64,000 nucleotides of DNA, from contig JBBHKE010000669.1 of NCBI GenBank assembly GCA_037447655.1, positions 62,001-126,000 on the forward strand, written 5' to 3'. How positions within the stretch are numbered: position 1 is the stretch's first letter; every line of letters begins with the position of its first letter. Below are positions 46,790 through 59,500 of this stretch, in pieces. The DNA is from Zygnema cylindricum (taxonomy: Eukaryota; Streptophyta; Zygnematophyceae; Zygnematales; Zygnemataceae). Under the pieces are notes generated by a model. The model did not search any database and was not told the DNA's origin. It was given only the letters and a program-made list of their open reading frames with translations. A program made the position numbers and the translations under genes.

Positions 46790-49700
46790 ATGAGCAGTTC
46801 AGGAGGGCAGCCACAGTTCCGATACACTCAGCCACCTTCCAAGGTGCTTCACGTAAGAAATTTACCATGGGAGTGCACGGAAGAGGAGTTGATAGAGCTC
46901 TGTAAACCATTTGGTAAAGTTGTCAATACAAAACTCAACGTAGGGGCGAATCACAATCAAGCCTTTGTTGAATTTGTAAGTCAGCTGCCTTCACGGATGA
47001 AACCTTTTGATCTTGCTGGGAAGTCGAGCTAATATATACATTCCGCTGTGTTATTCATAGCCCTTACTCGAAGCTGTTCGCTTGCTGGTTCTTGAACGTG
47101 CAGGCAGACTTAAATCAAGCTATTTCTATGGTTTCCTACTATGCCTCTTCTTCTGAACCTGCTCAAGTTAGAGGAAAGGCTGTGTATCTTCAATATTCGA
47201 CAAGGCAGGAGATAGTTACGACCAAACAATCAGGCGACGTTGCAAGTAACGTCTTGCTGGTCACCATTGAGGGTGTGGAAGCTGGTGATGTCAGCATTGA
47301 TGTTCTGCATCTTGTAAGTGACCTGCCGTCAGGGTTGTTTCTCGCGACATGTTCAAATAGTTTTTTCACTGCTGATGATGGAGCAGCGATGTCTTTGTGA
47401 GGGACGCTTGGTGCGATTTCTGATGCGCTTATGGTATATAATTTCTTAAGGAATTCTTTGACGTCAACAATAGAAAGATAATTATTGTTCGCAGAACATT
47501 GGGACAAACCGTCACCTTTGTTGTGCAGGTTTTGTACTCACTGGTCCAGCTTTGATGCGTTTCTTTTGTGTGCGTGACTGAAGTTGCTCCCATGAGCAGG
47601 TCCTGCCGGCTTCATGATGGCAGACTACTGCATTTTCCTGGGGAGAGCGATTTGTGTGTGTTCATCTACCCCTAGCCTAATTCTCAAAACTCACCTTCTA
47701 CTCCCCTTCGCTCTGCCCGCACCCAATTTTTGCATTCCTCCTCCCTTTACCAGCCCACCCTCCCCCCCTACCTCTCTCAACCCTACAGGATTTAGTCCTC
47801 CAATTTTTGCAAACGTCCACTCTCGATTTTTTACTGGTTATTTCGATTCGAATGCTAATTAAAGTCATGCTGCAGTTTTGGCAGCAAGACAGCCGTTAGG
47901 AAAACTGGCATGTCTAGTGAAGGGATTTAAAAAAGGGTGAACTATTGAACCGGAATAGCATAGATAATGTACATTTGATGGCGTTCGAAGACGACGGCTC
48001 GAAATAGACCAGCTTGTTTAACTTTAAGCTCCTAGGTGTTCTGCTCTTATTGATTCACCTGAATCAATTTGTGGCAGCAGATGTTTTGCTGTTTTCGTGA
48101 TGTTGAAATGTTTTAGATTAGGTTTTGATATCTGTTCATGTAATTGTCCATGTAAAAATGGAATCTTGCTGACGTTAATTGTTGTCAATAAATTGCAGTG
48201 CTTAACCTGCTTGTCGTTCTCCTAGCGGATTGTATGCAGACGATATTCTTTTGCTGTACTTTTGCTGTACATTTGCTGTCTGAGCATTTTCGGTGTTTTT
48301 GTTCATGTCTTGCATTTGCAAAGGAAAATGAATTTTCGGTGATTTTGTTCATGTCTTGCATTTGCAAAGGAAAACTAGCCGTGGCTATTCACTTGTGTCT
48401 GTGGTTGTCTACAATGTTGATTATTTTGTACTTCTATGATTTTTTGAAGCATTTACAATGAAGAACGCATATCGTTTACTCTTTTGAAGTTTTTGTATTG
48501 GGTCAACAGCTTTCTGCTGTCAGCCTTCATCCTAAACAGAGCTAACATTTTATCCCTGGTATGGATGTCCAGGTGTTCTCAGCATTTGGCTTTGTCCATA
48601 AGATAGCCACATTTGAGAAAAGCGCAGGTTTTCAGGTCAGTGGCCAACTTTTGGTTGCATATCAGCTGTGCATTGTTCACACTTAAGTCTGTGCCGCAAG
48701 CTTTTTAGAGTTTTATTCCTGCCAAGCCGTTGAGGAGAGAAGTTAATTTTAAGATTCTCTTGATGCGTGGCACTAAGTGTAGTAATGTTTTGATTTATTT
48801 GTTGCAGGCCTTAGTTCAGTTTGGCGACCCAAACACAGCATCTGCTGCCAAGTCAGCTCTGGAAGGGCGCAGCATTCCGAGGTAACTACTGTACTCCAAA
48901 TTGATAGTATCACGACCTGTAAGGCTTTAGGACTTTTTTCACTGTGTCGTGGCTTGAAGGCTTTGATTTCCACTCTTTGCACCTGATGTTACCACATGGT
49001 GGAAAATCTGAAATTTTGCGTCTGCAATATTTGTGTGTACGGACATTATGTAGTTTGACATGTCTGTATATGTGGATGTAGTAGGTGCAGTGTTTCCGTC
49101 TTCCCCATCTGTACATGATTGCTGATGTTTAAAACTTTGTTTGTACTCTTTGTTACAGATATCTTCTACCCGAGCATGTGACCTCTTGCAGCTTGCGGAT
49201 ATCTTTTTCGGCACACAATGATCTAAATGTGAAGTTTCAAAGCCACAGAAGCAGGTCAGTCCTTGTCCTCGTCTTTGCGCTTAAAGGGGCTTTGAGCGTC
49301 CTATTTCCTTCTCATACTGTTTGAGCCTGTCAGGGTCATGATAGCTCTGTTATGTAAGATGAATTCTTTTCAGTTGTTTCTCTCGTAATGGCACTCATTA
49401 TGCACGCAACTTTTGGCTGCAGAGATTATACAAATCCGTATTTACCTGTAGCTCCTTCTGCAACTGACACAAGCGGCCAGGTACATTGGAAGTCCCCTCT
49501 TCAGCTATTGTCCTATGGCTATGTTTATTCTTTCTGTTTCCGAACTCATCGATTGTGTGCCCTGATCGTCAAGAAGCAATGAGGTTTTCCTATGCGGTTT
49601 AATGTCATTGTATGCCTTTGAAACGTTCTTGCTGCAAAACTGATGACTGGCCAATGGGTGCAACATTTCAGCTGTTTGGTCTTGGGCCGGACGGAAAGAA

Positions 49701-52188
49701 ACGGGAGCCCGAGAGCAACGTTCTTTTGGTCTCTATTGAAAATATGCAGTACGCAGTCACCATAGATGTCCTTCACACTGTAAGTTTGTGTGTATCAGCT
49801 TTCTATGCTTAGCCCAGAACCAGGTATGCTGTTTTTTCTCATTCTTTTACACAAACTTGTAACTTTTGATTTTATGTGATAGGATGACTGTGCAATCTTT
49901 AAATTCCAACTCTGGTTGGAACTTATTCAGGTATTTTCTGCATTTGGAACGGTTCAAAAGATTGCAATTTTTGAGAAGACGGCAGGTTTTCAGGCTCTTG
50001 TGCAATATCCAGGTTAGTGACTTTGGTTGATATTAACAGCAGAATGTACTGTTGCTCATACGCTGTCCCATGTTGTCCTTTGTGACATCAGTGTAGTGGC
50101 CACTAAATACAAAAAGCAAGTTTCCGTGTTCTTAGTTCGAATGTGAAAGGAAATGGCAGCTGGGACTGTGTGACTGGATTTTCTTCTGTTTTATCCTGTT
50201 TATGTGCCAACCATGCTCCAAGTAGCAATTTCTAGGTTTTTTTCTGTAAAGCTAGACAGTGTTTCCATGTTGGCACTCCGGCAAGTGGTGGATTGCATAT
50301 AAGGATTTATTTGGCTTATCTTGTTTTGTAAGTAATTCTCCCTGGCGAACAAGGTCAGCTGAAAATGCATTTATGTTTAACTGAATTTCATGGAGTGGCT
50401 GATTACAGACATTCACACTGCCGTACAAGCAAAGGAGGCGTTGGAAGGGCATTGTGTTTATGATGGGGGCTACTGCAAGCTGCGACTCTCATATTCACGA
50501 CACACTGACTTGAATGTAAAGGTACTTTGCATTTGGTGACTCATAGAGAACGGGGAGTATAAAATTCTTCACCTCAAAACTTACATAGAGCTGGTTTTGA
50601 TTCAGTCTTGCTCTCTCTTTTGTGAGATTTGGATACCAACTCTTGCATTTTCAGATGGTGTATGGAGAAAAACTTAGAGGTGTTTATAAGGTGCTTCGGT
50701 TCTTTCTATTGCTGGTTTTCTAGGTTTCTGGGATTTTTGAATATGCGGCTTGTCCTTTTATTTAACTGTACCATTATGTTGGAAGATGTTTATGGAACAT
50801 GTTTGAAGGATATTGTGAGATGCTTCTGCCATGATACCTCTGTTGCTTTTTGACGAAGTAAGATGGAGAAAGTCTATTTGTTTTGGAGCAAGGTTTCAAT
50901 CATAGTTCGAATGTGCGAAAACATTAGAAACGCTATATGTGATTACCACAAGACGTGCGTGTATAGTATGTGGTAACCGCATAAAGCGTTCCCAATTGTG
51001 TGTGTTTTTGCACATTTGAACTTTGGTTTCAATTGGCGTCAGCAGGAGATATGTAAAGATACTCCTGAACGTGAACAACGCATTCTTTCTCCTTCTGAAA
51101 TATTACCTCCGAGGTTTCCCGCATGATTTTTGCAGGCAAATAATGAACGCAGCAGAGACTACACTAATCCAGGACTTCCTCCTCAGGCTGCCATTTCAAG
51201 CCCAGGAACTCCTGGTTCTCAGACAGGAGGAGGACCTCCCCCTCGACCCGGAGCTCCTGGACCAGGTTTTGGACCACCATACGGTGGACCATCACAATCT
51301 GATGGACAAAGCCTTTGGGAGTACGATCAGGCACAGGCACAGTCACATAAAGGACAAAACGCTCCTCCTCCTGGTGTTCCACCCGGACCTCCGGGACTTT
51401 CCGGACCTCCTGGACCTCCGGGACTTTCGGGACCTTTAGGACCCTCGTATGGTTCGGGTCCCCCTGGTGGATATGGTATGCCTCCCGGCCCTCCTCCTTC
51501 CGGACATCCTGGTATAGTTTCCGGTCAGGGACTTCTTCGAGGAGGACCTCCTCCACACGGAGGTCCTCCTGGTACTCAAACCGGTGGCCCACAGACTGGT
51601 CCAGGAGGACCACCAGGAAACCCTAATCCTAACCCTAACGGTCCTCCTCGTGGTCCCATGGGTCCCATGGGGCCTATGGGCTCTATGGGTCCTCCACCGA
51701 TGGGAGGTCCTCCAGGTCCCGGTGGTCCTCCTCCTATGCAAAATCACATGAATATGGGTCCTCGTGGGCCGTCTCCCATTGGTCCAGGAGGTCCTAATCC
51801 TTCTCATATGGGTGGTCCTCCTCCACCTATGGGCTCGAATCCTCATATGGGACCAGGGAGTGGAATAGCCGGTCGTGGTCCTCCCTCTGGTCCTCCTCCT
51901 GGACCTCCGGGAGCTCCTCCTCCTCCTCCTGGGGTTCATCATATGGGAGGTCCTAATATGGGACCCAATAATATGCAGCAATACGGGGTTCAGGGTTCAG
52001 GGGGACCCGGGGGAATGAGGCCACCTGGTGGACCGGGTGGGCCGGGTGGGCCCGGGGGAGGACCAATGGGAGGAGGACCAATGGGAGTACAGGGTGGACC
52101 AGGGGGAGGACCGAGTGGACCAGGGGGAGGACCGGGTGGGCCAGGAGGAGGTGGACCTGGTACAGGTAGTTTTTCGAATTATAGGTAG
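46790..52188 (+). CDS. PTB: Polypyrimidine tract-binding protein, PTB1/PTB2 type, with Gly/Pro-rich C-terminus
   Basis: Ten exons: 46790..46975, 47104..47313, 48573..48635, 48808..48881, 49159..49254, 49423..49480, 49672..49779, 49931..50012, 50409..50521 and 51136..52188 (680 residues, all frames kept). The start MSSSGGQPQFRYTQPPSKVL is typical of plant PTB1/2. Three RRMs are visible: about 17-95 (VLHVRNLPWECTEEEL, NQAFVEFA), about 111-205 (NVLLVTIEG...FSAFGFVHKI) and about 245-330 (NVLLVSIENMQYAVTIDVLH, HTDLNVK). SRDYTNPYLPVAPSATD lies in the linker. The protein binds CU-rich RNA and controls alternative splicing, including its own in Arabidopsis. The last exon encodes 350 residues that are almost all Gly, Pro, Met and Ser (PPGPPGLSGPPGPPGLSGP). 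Confidence 0.95.
47655..47795 (+). promoter_or_regulatory. Long pyrimidine-rich tract in PTB intron 2
   Basis: Within the 1259-nt intron 2 the sequence is dominated by C and T (CTACTCCCCTTCGCTCTGCC, then CTCCTCCCTTTACC, then CCCTCCCCCCTACCTCTCTC) and ends AACCCTACAG. The segment looks like a PTB-binding platform ending in an acceptor site. Arabidopsis PTB genes limit their own expression through unproductive splicing. A similar regulatory exon here would start near 47790, but that exon is inference. Confidence 0.5.
48282..48376. repeat. 46-bp tandem duplication in PTB intron 2
   Basis: Two copies of ATTTTCGGTG-TTTTGTTCATG followed by TCTTGCATTTGCAAAGGAAA lie head to tail. The first contains GTGTTTTTG where the second has GTGATTTTG. 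Confidence 0.85.
50906..51020. mobile_element. Small hairpin MITE in PTB intron 9
   Basis: The left end TTCGAATGTGCGAAAACATT pairs inverted with the right end TTTTTGCACATTTGAA. Inner arms GAAACGCTATATGTG and CGCATAAAGCGTTCC pair less perfectly. The 115-bp unit shares its inverted ends (AATGTGCAAAAA, AAACGCTATATG) with the element in the neighbouring MFS gene at 57081-57219. Confidence 0.6.
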
Positions 52189-54110
52189 TAAGGGGCTTGC
52201 CTAGTTTTAGGCGCAGTTTGTAGAGGCAAGATGGGGATTTGATGTTGTTTAGATAATCTGACGCAAAGCAGTAGTGTCGGTTAAAGCCATAATCGGTTCT
52301 ATGAAAAGAAAAAAAAAATCTTTTGTCATTTTTCACCCAAAAAAAAAACGGTTCATTTTTTTTGAGTAGGAGATTTTGGTGTAGGTTCCGCATGCATCCG
52401 GTAGGAATGTGAGTTGAGGTGAGGTACTAATTGGAGTCGACGTGGATGGGAAGTGGATATGGGTGTAGGATTTTATGGATGTAGGATTCTCCTCTTTTGA
52501 AGATTATTGATTCAGGATTTTTAGCCGTGTACTGCCATATTCACATCCTATTCCATCTATTCTGTTTTGACTTGTTCTCCATGATTTTCAACTCCTTATC
52601 GTATTTGGTGATTAAATTCGTACGTAAATGCCATCTGTTGTTGTTCCTTCTTCAAATTCTCGTCTCGTTTAGTTTTACGGCTACGGTTGGTTTGTTCTTC
52701 ATTGCAACTACATCCGCAGGCTGTGATTCACCGTGAATAGCTATTAGCATAAATAGCATCAAATTGTTGGTGTCTTTTTGAACCCTGAACATCAAGTGAC
52801 ATTTTTAATACTCGTGGTTATGTTTTCTAACACTCACTTGGTAAGCGGTTGAAATGCTCGGGCTCAAGTTAGAACCAAAAGCACTAAGTACTTCATATTT
52901 TTAAGATGTGATATGGACTACTGCTTCAAAACGTAGCTTTGTGTTTGGTTGTCCATGGCTTACTTTGTATGAGTACGCGTTATTCCCATTTTCACTCCAT
53001 GGTGTTTTTGTTTACAGTCCCTAAGCATAAATCACAATTTTTTTGTGGATGCATGTAATGCTGGAGTGATGTTAGAAAATATCAAACGATCTCTCTTTAC
53101 TGAACACTCTTAAAAAAAAGATTGATTGTGAATTGGTGCAAAAGGTCATTGGTACTGCCTTTAGCGCCTCAAGATTTGTATGTAACAACATTTGATGATC
53201 AGCCAATCTGTCCTAATTGGCTATTGCCAGACACAAGAAATCAGTGTCCCCAGGCAGTGATAAATCACTCGATCACACGGTGCTTATGCACTGCTGTTTT
53301 GTACTTTTTGTGGGCTCCTAGGGGTTCAAGAGAATCGACCAAGAACAGAATATCAAGAGGCAGCTTTTGCAACAATGAACTACTTTGTCCAACCAGTGAG
53401 GGAAATTTGCAAAATATAACAACAGAAATGAGAAAAGAAAAAAAATACTTTCTCTTCTAGACTTGAACACTCGAGCAAGAATGTTTGGCATCTTCTGATT
53501 TCAAAGCTTGCCCACGTGTAAAGAAATACATAGAAACGCAAATCTCAAACAAACTTTGGTTTCTTCTCCACTGTATAAGAACCACCCACCCAACACCGTG
53601 GAAATGCACTTAGGTTGACGAAGGTATAAAAACTCTATCCTTCCTTTTAACATCGTAAGCAATAACTACAAAACTCAACAACGACTGTTCTAAACATTAA
53701 AAACAATTAAAGACAATTAAAACTGACAATCAACAAACTGAACAGTGGTGATATTTGTACCACACTGCTGAAATTATTGAATCTACAGTTTCACATAATC
53801 CTACACCGTGGACTATTCTACAGCTAATTACCGTGGATTCCCTACTCTACAGCTACAACTTTGCAATTTGGGAAAACTATTTTGCCAGGCCTAAATGAAA
53901 CAATCAGCTAAAACCGCCAATTAAAACCTACTTTTAAACTTAAAAAACAAACTTTGAGAGCAAAACACAGACATGGATTTATGTCCCATTTTTAACACAC
54001 TCCTATCATCCCTTTCAACAGAAAGTTGGAAAACACATTCCAACTTTTACCTTCTTCTATCTACACAACGATCATTTTTTTGGAACGCCTTTTTAAAGAT
54101 TAACAAACTA
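52189..54110. other. Intergenic region between convergent PTB and MFS genes
   Basis: It begins with the PTB 3' UTR. T- and A-rich DNA follows without a recognised gene. A 112-codon ORF at 53122-53460 has no family resemblance, and no splice partners were found. Confidence 0.45.
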
Positions 54111-56484
54111 TTATCTCAAAGAAAAACTGGATCCTTCACCTTTTCCCTCTCCACCTTTGTTTCTCTCACCTGCTCCTTCTCGCCCGTCTTCTCCTTGTAC
54201 CGCATTATACACACCCTTCCTTCCATTCCCATTCATATCTCCGGTCCTCCCAGCCTTACATTCTCCCTTCTCACCCATATTTCCAGTTTCCGAATCCAAT
54301 ATTGACGACAAAAGAATTTCGTCTTCTTCTTCCCCACCACTTGGACCTGTTAACGTCACATGCCTTCGACTCCTTTTCAACATTTCGTCTCTTGCTTGGT
54401 CCCTATCGGGTTGATAAGTCCAGTAAAGAAGGGAATATATCAAACAACAAAGTACAAAAGGGAAGGCTACAGTAGCGAAGAGGCCCTTTGAAAGAGCTTT
54501 GGCGTTGGCTTTGTTTTCTAACGGAGTTCCTTGTGCCGACGGAATGTACCCAAACCATTCCGTTAACAGTCCTACCGTTGGCGGGGCAAATGCGGCGACT
54601 CCCATTTCTAATGACCGGTCGAGAGCGTAAATACTCGTTCTCAAATGGTCGGGAACAATTTCCGCGAAAATAGGACTTTATCACCCACGAAAGAACAAAA
54701 CAAAATAAACGAAACAAAACAAAATAAACGAAAAAAAACAAAACAAAAAGAACAAGTTTGAACGAGTTGAACAACGAAGGTTTAAAGGAAATTAGTTATA
54801 ATACAAGATAAAATACGACATGGTTTAGATTCATAGTTATCGTTGTTTTGGAGTTTAAGGTTTGTACATGAATAGAGGTGAAATGGATGAATTCCAATTG
54901 GTGAAATTTAAAACATATTTGTGATAAATATGTTAAACAATTAGCTCGCAAATTGAAGAATTCATGTGAGTTTTGACACATGAATTGGAGTGGATAAATC
55001 TGACATAAAACTGACGCGTTTCCGAAAACTGTATATGTTGTCTCCACTTTAGTTGAAAAGTAGCCTAGACATCACTAATACATTATAATATTAAAAGACC
55101 TGTAATGTACACACACACACACATAAAAAACAAAAACAAAACAAAAAACAGAAAACAGCTCATGTATGGTCATGGATCCTCGGCGAAAAAAAGAAAAAGA
55201 AAGGAAAAAAACAAAAAGACGAAACGACAAAAAAAAAAGAGAAGAAAGAAAGAAAAAAGGAAAAACGGGACTTACTTATTTGTCGCCCCAGCATTCCACG
55301 ATATCAAAAACCCCATTATCGAAAAAATGGTCCCATAAGCATAAGCATACTCCGTACTTTCCGGAATGCCTTGAAGCAATATTGCGGAAAGCGGTACAGC
55401 CACTCCCGCACTAATTTGGGCGCAAATAATCCTTCCGGAATTTGGGTACAAATGGGCCATTTTGTCTCCAACAAAACCTCCAAATAAGGCTCCCGCCGCA
55501 CACGCAACCGAGAAAAACCCCAAAAGGACAGCTGTCGCCTCGTGAGAAAACCCCATTAATTCGAGCCACATGGCGGCAAAAGAGAGGGCCGCCCAAGGGA
55601 AGGATCCCACCACTCCTTGAGCCACAATGATTTGAAAAGTTTTGATCTTTGCCACTTGTAAGGAACCTTCCAGGAACTCGCGGAAGGCATCGATGAATCC
55701 GGAAGTAAACCGTGGCGGAGAGGCGAGAGGGAGAGGGTCATCAGGCTCTTCATCACTGGAAAGGGAGAGGGAGAGGGAGAGGGAAATAGAGGGAGTGATT
55801 TTTTGGTATGAAGTGAGAGGAGTTCGTTTGACAAAAAAATAATCCTGGTATAATTTGCAATTAATAAACAAAGATATACAACGTTATTTATACATTGCAG
55901 AAACGTACAACTCAATATTTCAGGATACAATTTAGGCCAAATAACTGAGTATTTGAACTGGAAGGAAAAGCAGGTCAAAACATATTTTATTTGCAAAACG
56001 AAATTGGACAATGGACCTTTATATCCTCTACAATTTAAAATTGGGTATCATTTTTTTTCAACTGCTGTTTTTGTCCATCACGAGGTCATGAAAAAAATAC
56101 CATAAAAAAACGAAGAAAATAAGGTTAAATGAATAGAATTGTAAACCTTACATTGCTCTTAGAGTTAATAATCATTAGTGTTAACAATTTACTAGCATTA
56201 AAGTCACTAAGTCATACAAGTGAATATATAAACGACTAAATTATGTTGATGTATTATTGGTGTAGTTTCACTAAATTATGTTTTGTCATGTGACTCATCT
56301 TGGGCCACTTAACTAAATATTGTCATAACACTGATTTATAATTTTGCATCCGCAAAACACACACTCGAATCAGGGTGATTTGACTAAAACAGAATTGTGT
56401 CTGTTGTACAGAAAAATAGCAAAACTAATAAATAATTACATTTCACTGTGGGAATAAGTGAAATATATGTGTTCTGTATATGTG

Positions 56485-56520
<36 letters not shown>

Positions 56521-59500
56521 TAACACATATATGTGTAAATATTTGTACATGTGTGTATTTATATGTTTACAGGTTTGTATATATATCTGCGTATGTGTGT
56601 GTGTGTGTGTGTGTGTGTGTTTTAAAGGCAGGAGCCATTTTCCCTTTGACATGGTTTCTATTTCCACCTTATCTACCCTATATGAGTCAATTGTACAACA
56701 GAGACAAGAGGCCGTCGCCTTCAAACCGCACACTGCAAATTGTTGGTGTGCTACGCAGCCACAAAAATATGGAGCACAAAAAGACAGATCTTCAAGATTC
56801 AACTATCTCTTTGTCGGCGGAGGTTTAAATTTAACTGCTACGGATTCATACGTGTGACATCCTGCTGTACCAAACACACATATTATTCATACACGTGACA
56901 ACCAGTCGGTTCATCTACCTATTGTACTTCAAAAGTTTGCATATTTCATTCAGCGATTCTTAACGGCTCTCGTATCCACGTGTCAGAAAAATTACCAGAA
57001 ATAAAAAATCCAAAATACTCGTTAAATCCTCACAATACGTGGCAAGGTCCGTATTTTTGAAGGCTGTCACAAGCATACTCTCAATGTATGAAAACAATGG
57101 AAACGCTATATGTTGTAATTCTGTATGGTACGTATACCATACGTATAATTCCCGTACAATACGCGTACTATACGAGGCTACAACATATAGTATTCCCTAG
57201 TATTTTTTGCACATTAAACTTATGGTCACACGTACGAGTCCATGACAATTAGATTTACACCTCTATCCAAACCAACAAACAGATCAATGAACCTTGAAGT
57301 TTTGTCTTTTTGTGCTCCATTCCATTAAGTCTGCGACACCGACAATTATCAATGTCCGGTTTTGAAATTTCCACCTATTGTACTTTTTTGTAAGCAACAC
57401 GTGTGAAATTGGTACAACTACTTATTCCGGCTACATAAGGCGGAAATAGTCACAAAATTGGGGTGAAAGTAGCTCCAGATTATATGTATTATGTATAAAA
57501 CAATAATAATTCCCATTTTTTGTGGAACGGAAGGTTTACAAACCCTAAAAAACCCTTTTTAAGTTATGAGATGTTAAGGCCAATTGAACTAAGTGTTTAC
57601 AACCTAATGAGCTTTTCCAAAAACACATATGGAACTTTCGGAATCATAAATGGTTGAAGCTCGAATATTGCGTTCCTTCTAATTCTTTACAACATTGTAC
57701 ATTAAATAAGACATTACGTAATAATTCATAAGTTACTTTCAATTCCACAAATTACGTTCTGTTTTACATTTCTTCGTCTCCTTCCTTTGGTGCCTTCGGT
57801 TTTGTGAACCAAATAAATAATCATACCGCACACCCAAAAAAAAAACCTAAAACCTAAACATTTCATAAGAAACGAATTAATTTGCTCTCTAACCCCAAAT
57901 TCTCTAAAACTAAAAAATTACCACCAAAAAAAAGGAAACCTAAAATAAAACCTCTCCCAAAAACACTAAAACACCCAAAAAACCCAAAAAAAACCAAAAA
58001 ATACACCACAAAAAAACCGAACAAAAAACCCTAAACCCAACAAAAACCAGGAAACCCAACAAAAGCCAAAAAAGAAAACAAAAACCCAAAAACCAACCTT
58101 GTTTTCGGCCCCATCACCGGCTCCTTTGCGAACAAATAAATGACGATCGCGAGAACATAACTGATAAAAGCTGTCAAATGGAACGCCATTCTCCACCCGG
58201 AAACTCCAAAATAGTCCCTTCCCGCCAACAAAACCCCAAAAACCCCTCCGACAATGGTTCCAATATTGCCGGTCATAGAGAGAGAGCCAAAAGCTCTCCC
58301 TCTTTTTTCGGGGGGAGAGATATCGGCCACTATGGATTGGATGGCAGGGAGGACGAGAGCCAGACCAACACCGTTTATGGCACGGGCAAACGCCATCTGG
58401 GGGGGAGAGGGAGAGAGAGGGAGGAGGGAGGGAGGGAGGGGAGGCATGCGTTGGAGAGGTCATGAGAGGGATAGGGAGGGGGAGGGGGAAAGAGAAGGGA
58501 GAGAGAAAGGGAGAGGGAGAAGGACGGGAAAGGGAGAGAGAAAGGGAGAGGGAGAAGGACGGGAAAGGGAGAGGGAAATGGAAAGGGAAGGGGAAAAAGA
58601 AAGGGAGAGGGAGAGGGAGAGGGAAAGGGAAGGAGAGAGGAAAGGGAAGGGAAGAGGGAAAGGGAAGGAAAGAGGGAAAGGGAAGGGGAGAGGGAAAGGG
58701 TGAGGGAGAGGAATAGGGAAGGAGAGAAGAAAAAGGAGTGGGAGAGAAAGAGGGAAAGGGGGGAAAGAGAGAGGGAGAGGGAAAGGGAAAGGGGAGGGAA
58801 GAAAGAAAGGGAGAGAGAGAGAAGGAAAGGGAGAGGGAAAGAGAATGGGAGAGGGAGAAGGAAAGAGAAGGGAGAGGGAAGGGCGAGGGAGAGGGAAAGG
58901 GATAGGGAGAGGGAGAGGCAGAGGGCAAGGGAGTTAGGGAAGGAGGGTGGGAAGGAGGGAGAGAACGCAGTGCGAGAGGTAAGGGCAGTCGCCAGCCTTT
59001 AGAGGGAGTTGACATGCGGCATTTAGAGTGGATTGGCAGTGGACTCGGTGGAAGGGTGCATTTTGTTTTGCAGAGTGGTTGGAATGGAGTTGTTGATGTC
59101 AATTTAGCACTAACTGTGAAAAATAGGTTCCTAGTGGTGGGTAGAGAGAGGAAGAGGAATACAAAAGAGGGAGAGGGAGAGGGGGAGGGAGTGGCAGAGG
59201 GAGAGGGGGAGAGAGAATGGAAGGAGAGGAAGTCAGACTAGACCCAAAACGTTAGTGGCCCGAATATAGACTGGATATTCCCTCCCCCTCCCCCTCCCAA
59301 TCACCCTCCCGATCCCCCTCCCTCCCTTCCTCCCCCCTCCCTCCTTCCCCTCTTACCTGCCCATACGTCCTTGAAAAGCCCACTGCTGACGTGGCGAGTG
59401 CCCACGTGGCAGCTCCCCCTGCCACCACCATTACACGTGAATACCTGGCAGCCAATAGGGCGGCAAAGGGACACGTGGCGGCCTGAGTGAGGGCCCGGAG

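Noticed and set aside
51436-51981. Minus-strand ORF of 181 codons rich in Arg, Thr and His
   Set aside because: Antisense shadow of the Gly/Pro-rich last exon of PTB.
53122-53460. Plus-strand ORF of 112 codons after PTB
   Set aside because: No family resemblance, no splice partners, and no codon bias like the neighbouring genes.
57966-59102. Minus-strand ORF of 378 codons rich in Ser, Pro, Phe and Leu
   Set aside because: It is the translation of the GGGAGA low-complexity tract in MFS intron 2 and overlaps exon 3 in a wrong frame.
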